From: Sandaracinobacteroides sp964394815
Lineage (GTDB): Bacteria; Pseudomonadota; Alphaproteobacteria; Sphingomonadales; Sphingomonadaceae
NCBI GenBank assembly: GCA_964394815.1
Contig: CAYMZC010000003.1
Location: 1 to 45,655, forward strand
DNA: 45,655 nucleotides
Direction of reading: 5' to 3'
Shown: positions 7,808 through 16,375 of the stretch, piece after piece
Layout of the letters: every line of letters starts with the position of its first letter
How positions within the stretch are numbered: the stretch's first letter is position 1
The notes under the pieces: model-generated
The model's input: the letters and a program-made list of their open reading frames with translations, nothing else
Databases searched by the model: none
What the model was told of the DNA's origin: nothing
Translations under genes and position numbers: made by a program

Positions 7808-8584
7808 ATGAGCTTTCCGTTGCCGAACATCTCCACCGATCTCAGCGGCCAGGTCGCGATCGTCACAGGCGCATCCTCTGGCCTTGGCGCGCGCTTTGCC
7901 CGCGTGCTGGCCAGCGCCGGCGCCACCGTTGCCCTCACCGCCCGCCGGGTGGATCGGCTTGAAGCGCTGGCCGAAGAAATCCGCGCCGCCGGTGGCAAGG
8001 CCCGGGCTTTCGAGCTGGATGTCACCAATGCCGATCAGCTGACGGCCCTGGTGCCGGCTGTCGAGGAAGCGCTCGGGCCTGTCACCATCCTCGTCAACAA
8101 TGCCGGCATTCCGGATGCGCAGCGCGCCCACAAGATGCCGGTCGAGCTGATCGACCGCGTGCTCGACATCAATGTCCGTGCGCCCTTCATCCTCTCGTGC
8201 GAAGTGGCGCGCCGGCTGATCGAGCTGAAGAAGCCCGGCCGCATCGTCAACATCGCCTCGGCGGCGGCCTATTCCTATGATGGCCATGGCGCGGCCCTCT
8301 ATTCCGTCTCCAAGGCGGCGGTCGTTCGGATGACGGAAACCCTTTCCGTCGAATGGTCGCGCAACTTCATCAACGTCAACGCCATTGCACCGGGCGCCTT
8401 CTCGTCCGAAATGCTGGAAGGCATGCTGGAGCGTGTCGGCCAGCAGATGATCGAGCGTTTCCCGCGCAAGCGCCTGGGCGATCCGGCCCAGCTCGACAGC
8501 GCGCTGCTGTTCCTCGTTGGCCCGGCGTCCGAATGTGTCACGGGCACATGTGTGCGCGTGGATGATGGCCAGGGCGCCAAATAA
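7808..8584 (+). CDS. Classical SDR oxidoreductase
   Basis: A 258-residue short-chain dehydrogenase/reductase. The cofactor motif TGASSGLG is at 20-27, NNAG at 97-100, and the catalytic triad is Ser151, Tyr165 and Lys169 (YSVSK). Arg46-Arg47 after the second beta strand favours NADP(H), which is an inference from the family rule. The C-terminus G-T-C-V-R-V-D-D-G-Q-G is the usual SDR end. Substrate cannot be told from sequence; a hydroxyacyl-CoA or alcohol is likely from the context. The gene ends in a convergent arrangement with an acyl-CoA ligase, with a strong hairpin between them. Confidence 0.88.
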   Translation: MSFPLPNISTDLSGQVAIVTGASSGLGARFARVLASAGATVALTARRVDRLEALAEEIRAAGGKARAFELDVTNADQLTALVPAVEEALGPVTILVNNAGIPDAQRAHKMPVELIDRVLDINVRAPFILSCEVARRLIELKKPGRIVNIASAAAYSYDGHGAALYSVSKAAVVRMTETLSVEWSRNFINVNAIAPGAFSSEMLEGMLERVGQQMIERFPRKRLGDPAQLDSALLFLVGPASECVTGTCVRVDDGQGAK

Positions 8585-8606
8585 GCCCCGGGCAACAGCC
8601 TTGCCT

Positions 8607-8643
8607 GCGGGTGGGCGGCGCCTTCTGGGTGCCGCCCGCCCGC
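8607..8643. terminator. Hairpin between convergent SDR and ligase genes
   Basis: GCGGGTGGGCGGC at 8607-8619 pairs with GCCGCCCGCCCGC at 8631-8643 with a single T-G wobble and an 11-nt loop. The 13-bp stem sits exactly between two convergent stops, which fits a bidirectional terminator, but there is no T-run on either side, so factor-independent action is doubtful. Confidence 0.5.
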
Positions 8644-8653
8644 GCAGCCGGTC

Positions 8654-10174
8654 TCAGCCGGTCAGCCCGGCCTTTGCCGGCCAGTAGCGGTCCCTGATCA
8701 GCCGCTTGTAGAGCTTGCCATTGTCGAGCCTCGGCAGGGCCGGGTCGAAATCGACCGAGCGCGGGCATTTCACATGGCTGATGTGCGCCTTGCAGAAGGC
8801 GATCAGCTCGTCCGCGAAGGCGGGTGTCGCGTCCGCCATGTCCATCGGCTGGACCACGGCTTTCACCTGCTCGCCGAAATCCGGGTCGGGCACGCCAATG
8901 ACCGCTGCATCGGCAACCTTCGGGTGGGTGATCAGCAGGTTCTCGACTTCCTGCGGATAGATGTTGACCCCGCCCGAGATGATCATGTGGCTCTTGCGAT
9001 CGGTCAGGAACAGATAGCCGTCCGCGTCCACATTGCCGACATCGCCAAGCGTCGACCATGACGGATGCTTCGGGTTGCGGCTGTCCTTCGTCTTTTCCGG
9101 GTCGCCCAGATACTGGAAATCCCAGCCGCCCTCGAAATAGACGATCCCCTGCTCGCCGGCCGGCAGTTCGTCGCCGGCGTCATCGCAGATGTGCAGCGTG
9201 CCCCAGCCGGCCTTGCCGACCGATCCGGGCTTCTGCAGCCATTCCGCCGAGGTGATGCCCGTCGATCCATTGCCTTCGGAGCCGCCATAATATTCGAAGA
9301 GGATCGGCCCCATCCATTCGATCATGGCGCGCTTCACCGGCACCGGGCATGGCGCCGCCGCATGGATGACATGGCGCAGCGACGACAGGTCGTGGCGCTG
9401 CCGCGTCGCTTCCGGCAGCTTCAGCAGCCGCACGAACATGGTGGGCACCATCTGCGTCATCGTCACGCGGTGGCGTTCGATGGCCATGAGCGCTTCTTCA
9501 GGCTCGAACTTCGGCATCTGCACCACGGTTGCGCCAAGCCGGTGGCAAGCGGTTGAATAGGCCAGCGGCGCGGTGTGATAAAGCGGTGCTGGCGACAGAT
9601 AGACGTCGTCCGGGCCAAGGCCGTAGCGGGCGGAGATCTGGTCGGACAGTTGGTGCGGGGCCGTCACTTCGCCTTCCGGCAGCGGCAGGCGAATGCCCTT
9701 CGGCCGCCCGGTCGTGCCACTCGAATAGACCATGTGGAAACCGGGCGACTCATCGCCGATCGGCCCGGCGGGCTGGCGCGCCAGCGCGGCGCGCCATTCC
9801 TCGACAGTAAGGATGGCAAGGCCCGTGCGCCGCGCCAGCCCGGCAAGGCCGGCAATGGCGGGCGAGGCGACGAGCAGCTTCGCGCCCGAATTTTCGAGGA
9901 TGTAGTCCGCTTCGGCCGCAGTCAACGCCGTGGCGACCGGCGTAATGTAGAGGCCCGCGCGCTGGCCCGCCCAATAGACTTCGAACACTTCGGGGCAGTT
10001 GGGCAGCCAGAAGGCGATGCTGTCGCCCCGGCCGATGCCCAGCGACCGCATGAGGTGGGCGCCGCGATTGGCGCGGTCTTCCAGTTCGGCATAGCTGAGG
10101 CCCGGCGCGCCGTCGCTCATCACGACGGCGGGCTTGTACGGGCTGGTGCGGGCGTGGAGGCGCGGGTGGCTCAT
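8654..10174 (-). CDS. Acyl-CoA ligase, class I adenylate-forming enzyme
   Basis: A 506-residue enzyme that activates a carboxylic acid with ATP and CoA. The phosphate loop SSGTTGRPKG is at 151-160, the motif YGGSEG lies mid-protein, the hinge region reads TDRKSHMIISGGVNIYPQEV, and the catalytic Lys of the C-terminal lobe is Lys487 in LDNGK. The ATG at 10174 lies 5 bp after the stop of the crotonase-fold gene upstream, so both are in one operon driven from the 11.0-kb divergent promoter. The start SHPRLHARTSPYKPAVV is typical of FadD-like ligases with no extra N-terminal domain. The substrate is unknown; a bulky terpenoid or steroid-like acid is an inference from the neighbours. Confidence 0.88.
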   Translation of the reverse strand: MSHPRLHARTSPYKPAVVMSDGAPGLSYAELEDRANRGAHLMRSLGIGRGDSIAFWLPNCPEVFEVYWAGQRAGLYITPVATALTAAEADYILENSGAKLLVASPAIAGLAGLARRTGLAILTVEEWRAALARQPAGPIGDESPGFHMVYSSGTTGRPKGIRLPLPEGEVTAPHQLSDQISARYGLGPDDVYLSPAPLYHTAPLAYSTACHRLGATVVQMPKFEPEEALMAIERHRVTMTQMVPTMFVRLLKLPEATRQRHDLSSLRHVIHAAAPCPVPVKRAMIEWMGPILFEYYGGSEGNGSTGITSAEWLQKPGSVGKAGWGTLHICDDAGDELPAGEQGIVYFEGGWDFQYLGDPEKTKDSRNPKHPSWSTLGDVGNVDADGYLFLTDRKSHMIISGGVNIYPQEVENLLITHPKVADAAVIGVPDPDFGEQVKAVVQPMDMADATPAFADELIAFCKAHISHVKCPRSVDFDPALPRLDNGKLYKRLIRDRYWPAKAGLTG

Positions 10175-10179
10175 CGTGC

Positions 10180-10977
10180 CTAGCGCAGCGTGTATTTCTT
10201 GGCCTTGTTGGCCATCAGCGCCGTGCGGTCCACTTGCGGCACGCCCACGGGGTTGCCGATCTGCGGATATTTCAGGCCATTGGCCAGCGCGACCGATCGC
10301 GGCATGTCGAGGCTTTCCCAGATCGCCTTGATCGAGCCCTGGATGGCGGCCGGCGGCTTGGCGGCGATCTGGAGGGCCAGTTCGTGCGCGCGCGCCCACA
10401 GCCGGTCGGGCGCGACCACTTCGCTCACGAGGCCGATGGATTTCGCATAATCGGCCGACATGCGCTCGTCATTGCCCAGCAGCACCATGCGCAGCACATC
10501 GGCCAGCGGCATCTTGTAGGTCATGCCGATCGGCTCCAGGGCCGAGGTCATGCCATAGGTCACATGCGGGTCGAAGAAGGTGGCATCCTCCGATGCGATG
10601 ATGATGTCGGCCTCGTTCAGCCAGTAGAAGGCGCCGCCGGCGGCCATGCCATGCACGGCCGCAATCATCGGCTTCCAGCATTTGCGGGACTTGGGGCCGA
10701 GAAAGTCGCCCGGGTCCATGCAGTGCCAGATATTGTCGAGATCGACGACCGGCCGGTCGCCGGGCTGCGGCTTCACGTCGGCGCCGGTGCAGAAGGCGCG
10801 GCCTGGTGCCGCACGCAGGACGCTCACATGGATGTCGTCGTTCCAGGATACCTCGTGCCAGGCACGCTCGAAATCCTCCATCATCTGCCTGTTGAAGCTG
10901 TTCATGGCTTCCGGCCGGTTGAGGGTTATGGTGGCGACATGATCGGCCACGTCGAACAGGATGGTTTCGTAGCTCAT
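10180..10977 (-). CDS. Crotonase-fold protein lacking both hydratase glutamates
   Basis: A 265-residue enoyl-CoA hydratase/isomerase superfamily member. The CoA-binding and oxyanion segments are present: FCTGADVK at 62-69 and HGMAAGGAF at 109-117. Aligned to rat mitochondrial hydratase, the two catalytic Glu positions are Tyr118 and His138 (FFDPH), so ordinary water addition is unlikely. Crotonase relatives with such changes catalyse isomerisation, hydrolysis, lyase or ring-opening steps on CoA thioesters. First gene of a two-gene operon with the ligase downstream. GGAG 12 bp before the ATG is a fair ribosome binding site. The operator box at 11018-11031 lies 41 bp upstream. Confidence 0.82.
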   Translation of the reverse strand: MSYETILFDVADHVATITLNRPEAMNSFNRQMMEDFERAWHEVSWNDDIHVSVLRAAPGRAFCTGADVKPQPGDRPVVDLDNIWHCMDPGDFLGPKSRKCWKPMIAAVHGMAAGGAFYWLNEADIIIASEDATFFDPHVTYGMTSALEPIGMTYKMPLADVLRMVLLGNDERMSADYAKSIGLVSEVVAPDRLWARAHELALQIAAKPPAAIQGSIKAIWESLDMPRSVALANGLKYPQIGNPVGVPQVDRTALMANKAKKYTLR

Positions 10978-11017
10978 GCTTGACTTCGCTCCGGGCCATG
11001 TGTGTATGTGCAGTGTA

Positions 11018-11031
11018 ACCTAGTTATATAA
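11018..11031 (+). promoter_or_regulatory. Operator-like box A (ACCTRGTT family)
   Basis: ACCTAGTTATATAA in the 66-bp region between the divergent crotonase-fold and APH-kinase genes. The core extends to TAAC-CTA-GTTA, a perfect 4+4 inverted repeat. It lies 12 bp before the APH ATG and 41 bp before the other start. It is one of six related boxes, each in a divergent intergenic region. Confidence 0.65.
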
Positions 11032-11043
11032 GAGGGGCGGTTG

Positions 11044-12411
11044 ATGGCAAGCGCAATCCCTGCGCGTCTTCGGCAGGAGATAGAGGAGGTCACTGGCTCT
11101 GTCATTGCAACGGAGCGCGCGCGTGGTGGCGGCGGTGCGTCAAGGCAGGGCGCCGAGGTTGTGCTGCGCGATTCCGAAGGCCGTGAACAGCATTGCTATC
11201 TCGCCTGGGACAGTCGTGCCGGCGATCCTTCGCGAATGCCCTATTTCGAGCGCGAGACGGCGATTCTCGCGGCCCTGTCCGGCCCGCTGGCCGATGCCGG
11301 CGTGAAGGTGGCGCCGCTGGTCGCGGCCTTCCCCTCGCACCTCGCCCTTCTCAGCCGCTTCGTATCCGGCAACGACCGTTTCCCCCAGGCCGAGGACAAG
11401 CAGGCGCTGGCGCGGGATTTCATCGGCCAGCTTGCGGCCCTTCACCGCGTCGATGCAGGGCACCCGGCGCTTGCACCGCTTGGCGATGCCGGGGTTCCGC
11501 CCTCGGTTCGCATCCGCGAGAACATCGCCCGCTGGCAGGCTGGCAATCTGAAGGCCGGCGCGGACCCGATCCTGCAGCTCTGCCTCGCGTGGCTCGCCGC
11601 CAATGTGCCCGAGGACAGGGGCGGCTCGGTCGTGCTCCACGGCGATGCCGGCCCCGGCAATTTCCTTTATGACGACAAAGGCGTGACAGCGCTTGTCGAC
11701 TGGGAGCTGACCCACATGGGCGATCCGATGGAGGATCTCGCCCAGATCTGGGTCCGCAGCCTCATCCAGCCCTTCGTGCCGATGGCCGATGTGTTTGCCG
11801 CCTATGAGGCTGCAAGCGGCACGCCTGTCGAGCTCGACCGGGTGAAGTTCCACCGTCTCTATTTCCAGCTCAGCTTTTCCGTGCCCAGCGCCGCGACCGC
11901 CAGCGCCGAAGGGGCGCGGGTTGGCGCGACGGGCACGGCGCTGATGTTCGGCACCATGCACCGCCGGGTGATGGTCCGCTCCGTTGCCGAGCTTTCGGGA
12001 ACCCCGGTCACCGATCCGGTCCTGCCCGATTGCGCGCCCGACTGGACCGATCGTTTCTACGAGACCGCGCTCGAGGATCTGAAGACCGACATCGTGCCGG
12101 CCGCCGGAAACCAGCGCGCCGCCGCCAAGGCCAAGGAGCTGGCGCGGCTGGTGAAGTTCTGGCGCCGCCGCGCAAGCCATGGCGCGGCCTTCGACGCCGC
12201 CGAACTGGCCGAGATCCGCGCGAAGCTTCCCGCTGCCCCTGACACCCTCGCCGGGGCACGGGTGGCGCTGGCCGGGGCCATCGCCTCGGGCGCCATTTCC
12301 TTCGGGGACGCGCTGGCGCTGTGCCACAACCGCGTGGTTCGGGAGACCTGGATCATGGCCGACGCGATGGGCGCGCTGGCCACCACCTGGTATGAAGATG
12401 TGACGGGCTGA
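11044..12411 (+). CDS. APH-family kinase associated with acyl-CoA dehydrogenases (ACAD10/11-like kinase domain)
   Basis: A 455-residue protein. Residues about 25-320 form the aminoglycoside phosphotransferase/choline-kinase fold: catalytic loop VLHGDAGPGN with Asp201 and Asn206, then metal-binding Asp219 in LVDWE. The C-terminal 100 or so residues form a separate helical domain similar to those seen beside such kinases in acyl-CoA dehydrogenase operons. In mammals the same kinase fold is fused to a dehydrogenase in ACAD10 and ACAD11, where phosphorylation of a 4-hydroxyacyl-CoA precedes elimination. Here the kinase is a separate gene, 4 bp before two dehydrogenase genes. A role in phosphorylating a hydroxyacyl-CoA is an inference. 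The ATG at 11044 follows AGAGGGG; a TTG at 11041 adds one residue. Confidence 0.85.
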   Translation: MASAIPARLRQEIEEVTGSVIATERARGGGGASRQGAEVVLRDSEGREQHCYLAWDSRAGDPSRMPYFERETAILAALSGPLADAGVKVAPLVAAFPSHLALLSRFVSGNDRFPQAEDKQALARDFIGQLAALHRVDAGHPALAPLGDAGVPPSVRIRENIARWQAGNLKAGADPILQLCLAWLAANVPEDRGGSVVLHGDAGPGNFLYDDKGVTALVDWELTHMGDPMEDLAQIWVRSLIQPFVPMADVFAAYEAASGTPVELDRVKFHRLYFQLSFSVPSAATASAEGARVGATGTALMFGTMHRRVMVRSVAELSGTPVTDPVLPDCAPDWTDRFYETALEDLKTDIVPAAGNQRAAAKAKELARLVKFWRRRASHGAAFDAAELAEIRAKLPAAPDTLAGARVALAGAIASGAISFGDALALCHNRVVRETWIMADAMGALATTWYEDVTG

Positions 12412-12415
12412 CACC

Positions 12416-13504
12416 ATGGATTTCGACCTTTCAGACGAACAGAAGATGCTGGCCGAGCAGGCCCGCGGCCTGCTGGCCGAGCGCACGCCCTTTGATCATC
12501 TGCGCAAGCTGATCGACAGCGGCGCCGAATGGGACGAGCCGCTCTGGCGCGAGCTTGCCGCCATGGGTTTTCTTGGCGCGAACATCCCCGAGGCGCATGG
12601 CGGCCTCGGCCTGTCGGAACTGGACCTGGGCGTGATTTCCCAGGAACTGGGCCGCGCCAATGCCGCCGTTCCCTTCTTTTCCGCCATCGTGCTGGCGGCC
12701 GATGCGATCCGGCTTGCCGGAAGCGAGGCGCAGAAGGCCGAATGGCTGCCGCGCCTTGCCAGCGGTGAGGTGGTGGCCTGTTTCGCCAGCGCGGAAGGGC
12801 CGGGCCCCGTGCTCGGCAAGGGCGCCAGCCTTTCGGCTGGCCGGCTTTCGGGCTTCAAATCCCCCGTCGCCGATGCCGGCGTCGCCTCCATTGCCGTCGT
12901 GCAGGTGGGTGACGGCCTGGCCCTCGTCCGGCTCGACCAGCCCGGCGTGCGCCGTACGAAGCTCGACAGCTTCGACCAGCTCCGCCCGCATTACCGGCTC
13001 GATTTCGACAATGCCGTGGCAGAGCCGATGCCGGGCGCCGGCCGCATCGAGACGCTGCTCGACCGGGCGGCGGTGCAGGCCGCGTTCGAGGCCGTGGGCG
13101 CCGCCGAGGCCTGCCTGAAGATGGGGCGCGACTATGTGATGGAGCGCCAGATGTTCGGCCGGCCGCTGGCCAGCTACCAGGCGATCAAGCACAAGCTGGC
13201 CGATGTCGCCGTGGCGATCGAGCTTGCCAAGTCCAACGCCTATTTCGGCGGCTGGGCGGCTTCGGATTCGCCGGACGACCTGCCGTCTGCCGCCGCGGCC
13301 GCGCGCCTCACTGCCATCAAGGCCTTCGAGATGGGCGCGCGCGAGAACCTGCAGGTGCATGGCGGCATCGGCTACACCTTCGAGGCCAATTGCCATTTCT
13401 ATTACCGGCGCGAACGCGTGCTTGCCGTGAACCTCGGCAACCGCCGCACCTGGGCGGATCGCCTGGTGAACGCCCAGCCGGGCCAGCAAGGGAAAGCAGC
13501 CTGA
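12416..13504 (+). CDS. Acyl-CoA dehydrogenase subunit carrying the catalytic glutamate (pair 1)
   Basis: A 362-residue, short acyl-CoA dehydrogenase. The C-terminal half has RQMFGRPLASYQAIKHKLAD at 244-263 and VHGGIGYTFE with Glu323 at the position of the catalytic base of medium-chain dehydrogenase. The central WCxxxSEP..GSD FAD-contact motif is not recognisable (residues 120-135 read VACFASAEGPG). This pattern is that of one half of heteromeric alpha2beta2 dehydrogenases known from bacterial steroid side-chain degradation, in which one subunit gives the base and the other most FAD contacts. The next gene, 1 bp downstream, is the complementary subunit. The pair is expected to desaturate a CoA ester of a bulky acid. 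Confidence 0.88.
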   Translation: MDFDLSDEQKMLAEQARGLLAERTPFDHLRKLIDSGAEWDEPLWRELAAMGFLGANIPEAHGGLGLSELDLGVISQELGRANAAVPFFSAIVLAADAIRLAGSEAQKAEWLPRLASGEVVACFASAEGPGPVLGKGASLSAGRLSGFKSPVADAGVASIAVVQVGDGLALVRLDQPGVRRTKLDSFDQLRPHYRLDFDNAVAEPMPGAGRIETLLDRAAVQAAFEAVGAAEACLKMGRDYVMERQMFGRPLASYQAIKHKLADVAVAIELAKSNAYFGGWAASDSPDDLPSAAAAARLTAIKAFEMGARENLQVHGGIGYTFEANCHFYYRRERVLAVNLGNRRTWADRLVNAQPGQQGKAA

Positions 13505-13505
13505 C

Positions 13506-14726
13506 ATGGATTTCAAGGACTCTCCGCAGGAAGCCGAATTCCGCGCCCGGGCCAAGGCCTGGCTCGCCGCCAATGCGCCGGCCCATGAACTGCCAGCCGG
13601 CGTGAAGATCCCCGATACCGAGGAAGCCGATCGCGGGCGCGCCTGGATGCGGGCGCTCTTCGATGGCGGCTGGGCCGGGCTCACCTTCCCCAAGGCTCTG
13701 GGCGGCGGTGGTCTTACCGGAATCGAAGCGGTGATCTTCGCCGAGGAAGAAGGCAGATACCGCCTGCCCAAGGGGCCATTCACCTCCATCGGCACCGGCA
13801 TGGCGCTTCCCGTCATCGCGAAGCACGGAACGGATGCGCAGCGCGCCCGGTTCATCGAGCCGACGCTGAAGGGCGACATCACCTGGTGCCAGCTCTTCTC
13901 CGAACCGGCCGCAGGCTCCGACCTTGCTGCGCTGCGGACGCGCGCCGTTCGCGCCGATGACGGCTCGGGCGACTGGCTCGTCAATGGCCAGAAGGTCTGG
14001 TCGAGCTGGGCGCACCTGACGGACTGGGGCATCCTCGTCGTCCGTACCGACCCGGGCGTGCCCAAGCACAAGGGGCTGACCTTCTTCCTCGTCGACATGA
14101 AGACGCCGGGAATCGAGACGCGGCCGATCCGCCAGATCTCGGGCATGAGCGAATTCAACGAGACCTTCCTCACCGATGTCCGCATTCCCGATGCCAACCG
14201 CATCGGCGCCATCGGCGAAGGCTGGGCCTGCTGCATGACGGTGCTGATGGGCGAACGCCTCGGCTCCGGCGCGCACCGCAGCGGGGTCGAGCCGCTGCTG
14301 GCGCTTGCCGGCGAAACCCCCGGCGACCATGGCGGCACCATGCTGGACGACAGCGCCATTCGCCAGCAGCTGGCCGAGGCGCTGGCCGAGGAACAGGGCG
14401 AACGATTCTTCCAGGCCCGGCTGCGCACCATGGTGTCCAAGGGCGAGAACCCGGGCGCCCTCGCGGCGATGATCAAGCTTGCCTATGCCGGGCGGCAGCA
14501 GCGCGTGCTGGGCCTGGGCATGGAATTGCGCGGCCCGGATTCGATCGCCGCGGACCCGTCCGACAGGGTCACGCCGGACCTGCAATATGACTATATCTAT
14601 TCGACCGTGATGCGCATCGCGGGCGGTGCGGATGAAGTGCTGCGCAACCAGATTGCCGAGCGCGTCCTCGGCATGCCGGGCGAAGTCCGCATGGACAAGG
14701 ACATCCCCTTCGAGCAGCTGCGCTAG
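13506..14726 (+). CDS. Acyl-CoA dehydrogenase FAD-binding subunit (pair 1)
   Basis: A 406-residue acyl-CoA dehydrogenase with the full FAD-contact motif WCQLFSEPAAGSDL at 127-140 and the C-terminal IAGGADEVLRNQIAERVLG at 371-389, which in this family holds the FAD adenine of the neighbouring subunit. It lacks the G-I-G-Y-x-x-E motif carrying the catalytic base. It therefore complements the preceding 362-residue subunit, and the two probably form one heterotetramer. Start ATG overlaps the upstream region by tight spacing (1 bp between stop and start), implying coupled translation. A strong intrinsic terminator follows. Confidence 0.9.
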   Translation: MDFKDSPQEAEFRARAKAWLAANAPAHELPAGVKIPDTEEADRGRAWMRALFDGGWAGLTFPKALGGGGLTGIEAVIFAEEEGRYRLPKGPFTSIGTGMALPVIAKHGTDAQRARFIEPTLKGDITWCQLFSEPAAGSDLAALRTRAVRADDGSGDWLVNGQKVWSSWAHLTDWGILVVRTDPGVPKHKGLTFFLVDMKTPGIETRPIRQISGMSEFNETFLTDVRIPDANRIGAIGEGWACCMTVLMGERLGSGAHRSGVEPLLALAGETPGDHGGTMLDDSAIRQQLAEALAEEQGERFFQARLRTMVSKGENPGALAAMIKLAYAGRQQRVLGLGMELRGPDSIAADPSDRVTPDLQYDYIYSTVMRIAGGADEVLRNQIAERVLGMPGEVRMDKDIPFEQLR

Positions 14727-14746
14727 GGCGCTGCAGCAGAAACAAG

Positions 14747-14781
14747 AAAGGGAGGCGACGCCGACCGTCGCCTCCCTTTTT
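14747..14781. terminator. Bidirectional intrinsic terminator
   Basis: AAAGGGAGGCGACG at 14747-14760 pairs perfectly with CGTCGCCTCCCTTT at 14766-14779 around a 5-nt loop, followed by T-run to 14781. On the minus strand the stem is followed by TTTCTTGTTT. It sits between the convergent dehydrogenase and ligase genes and should stop transcription from both sides. The clearest terminator in the window. Confidence 0.93.
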
Positions 14782-14801
14782 CATGTCCACGGCATCCTGA
14801 T

Positions 14802-16304
14802 TCAGGCGGTCTTGCGGCTGGCCGCGCGCTTGGCGTCCGCTGCCTGCTGCAGCACGGGCTTCAGTTCCTTCTTCAGGATCTTGCCATTGGGGTTCAGCGG
14901 CATGTCGTCCAGCACCAGAAGCGTGCGCGGCACCTTGTTGTCGGCCAGATGCTGGCGGCAGAAGGCGAGGATCTCTTCGGCATTGGCCTGCTGGCCCGGC
15001 CGCAGCGTTACGGCGGCGGCGATATCCTCGCCCAGCACCTCGTGATCCACACCGACGACAGCCGCCTGCTGCACCGACGGGTGCAGGTGAAGGACCGTTT
15101 CGATTTCCAGCGGCGTGATGTTGTAGCCGCCGCGGATGATCAGTTCCTTCGAGCGGCCGGCGAGGATGAGGTCGCCATCCGCGTCGACATAGCCGAGGTC
15201 GCCGGTTTTGGTCCATCCGCCGATGAAGCTCGCCTCGGTCGCCTCCGGGTCGTTCCAGTAGCGGCGCGGGTGCTTCTGCCAGCCATAGATTTCGCCGACA
15301 ACGCCCGGTTCCGTGATGACGGTGCCGGTCTCGTCGCGGATCTGCATGTTGGGCGGCAGCTTGCCGACGCAGCCGGGCTTCAGCACCTGTTCGCGGCTGC
15401 TGGTGCCGACCCCCACGCCACCTTCCGACATGCCGTAGCTGTTGCGGATCCTGACATGGGGCCAGAGTTCCATCGCGCGCTTCACCGAATCGAGCGGCAG
15501 CGGCGCCGTGCCCGTCATCAGATATTTCACGCCTTCGAAATCATGGTTCGCCACATCCGGGTGATCGAGGATCAGCCGCAGCATGGACGGCACGAGATAG
15601 ACGAGATCGGGCTTCTTTTCCTTCACCAGCTCAAGGAACCCCCTGGGGTCGAACTTCGGCTGGGTGATGGCGGTAGCACCGCCGCGGGCCGGCAGCATGA
15701 CGATGCCGAGGTTGCCGCCCGAGCCGGTGAGCGGCAGGGCGCTGAGGGTGGAGCGCGAGCGGTCGAGGTTGGTGCCCGTCACGCCGCGCACGAGATCGGG
15801 GTGGGTCACGACCACGCCCTTGATCTTGCCGGTGGTGCCGCTGGTGCCGAGGATTTCGGCATCGGCCTCGGGGTCGAGGCTGTCCTGGTCGGGCAGGGCC
15901 GCGATATCGCGCGGCATGGCGTCGACAGTCCAGTTGCCATCGAGCTTCAGGTCCTTCACCACATCGGGCACATCGGTGATGCACCAGCGCGGGGTGGTCA
16001 GCGCGGCGAAATCCGCGATTTCCTTGGGGCTCAGGCGGGTGTTGATCGGGCAGGCAATGCCGCCTGCGCGGAACACGGCGAAGACGGCGATGGCCATTTC
16101 CACGCCATGGGCATTGCTGATCGGCAGGAACACCCGGTCTCCGGGCTTCAGGCCGGCGGCTGCAAGCCCGCCGCCGATTTCATCGGCCTCGCGGTCCCAC
16201 TGGGCGTAGGTGATCTGGCGACGTGTGTCGTCGTGGGCAATCTCGTCACGCTGGTGCACGGCGCGCAGCCTCAGCGCATCACTGATCCGCCTCACTTCGG
16301 TCAT
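14802..16304 (-). CDS. Acyl-CoA ligase, class I adenylate-forming enzyme
   Basis: A 500-residue CoA ligase. Phosphate loop TSGTTGKIKG at 154-163, adenine-binding SYGMSEGG, hinge AGRSKELIIRGGYNITPLEI, and catalytic Lys475 in LNPNGKILKK. The N-terminus lacks any extra domain. It is the only gene on its transcript, divergent from the MaoC-type hydratase with box B between them, and convergent with the first dehydrogenase pair across the strong terminator. It is clearly a paralogue of the ligases at 8.7 and 21.9 kb; three distinct ligases in one island suggest successive CoA activation of different acids. Substrate not known. Confidence 0.88.
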   Translation of the reverse strand: MTEVRRISDALRLRAVHQRDEIAHDDTRRQITYAQWDREADEIGGGLAAAGLKPGDRVFLPISNAHGVEMAIAVFAVFRAGGIACPINTRLSPKEIADFAALTTPRWCITDVPDVVKDLKLDGNWTVDAMPRDIAALPDQDSLDPEADAEILGTSGTTGKIKGVVVTHPDLVRGVTGTNLDRSRSTLSALPLTGSGGNLGIVMLPARGGATAITQPKFDPRGFLELVKEKKPDLVYLVPSMLRLILDHPDVANHDFEGVKYLMTGTAPLPLDSVKRAMELWPHVRIRNSYGMSEGGVGVGTSSREQVLKPGCVGKLPPNMQIRDETGTVITEPGVVGEIYGWQKHPRRYWNDPEATEASFIGGWTKTGDLGYVDADGDLILAGRSKELIIRGGYNITPLEIETVLHLHPSVQQAAVVGVDHEVLGEDIAAAVTLRPGQQANAEEILAFCRQHLADNKVPRTLLVLDDMPLNPNGKILKKELKPVLQQAADAKRAASRKTA

Positions 16305-16339
16305 TCTGAAATTCCTTGCCTGATGGAGCAGCTTTTATT

Positions 16340-16353
16340 ACCTAGTTATACAA
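16340..16353 (+). promoter_or_regulatory. Operator-like box B (ACCTRGTT family)
   Basis: ACCTAGTTATACAA between the divergent ligase and MaoC genes, 22 bp before the GTG start of the MaoC gene and 35 bp before the ligase ATG. It differs from box A at one base in 14. The part TAGTTATACAA also fits the TnGTnnnACnA pattern known for FadR-type GntR operators. Confidence 0.65.
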
Positions 16354-16375
16354 CTCGGATCAAGGAGCATGTGCC

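Noticed and set aside
11016..11031. Box A as only a -10 promoter element (TATATAA)
   Set aside because: The ACCTRGTT half is as well kept as the AT-rich half in five other intergenic regions, which a -10 box would not explain. It may still overlap a promoter.
12431..14476. 681-codon antisense frame across both dehydrogenase genes
   Set aside because: No recognisable domain, low-complexity composition and no ribosome binding site; both plus-strand genes are well supported.
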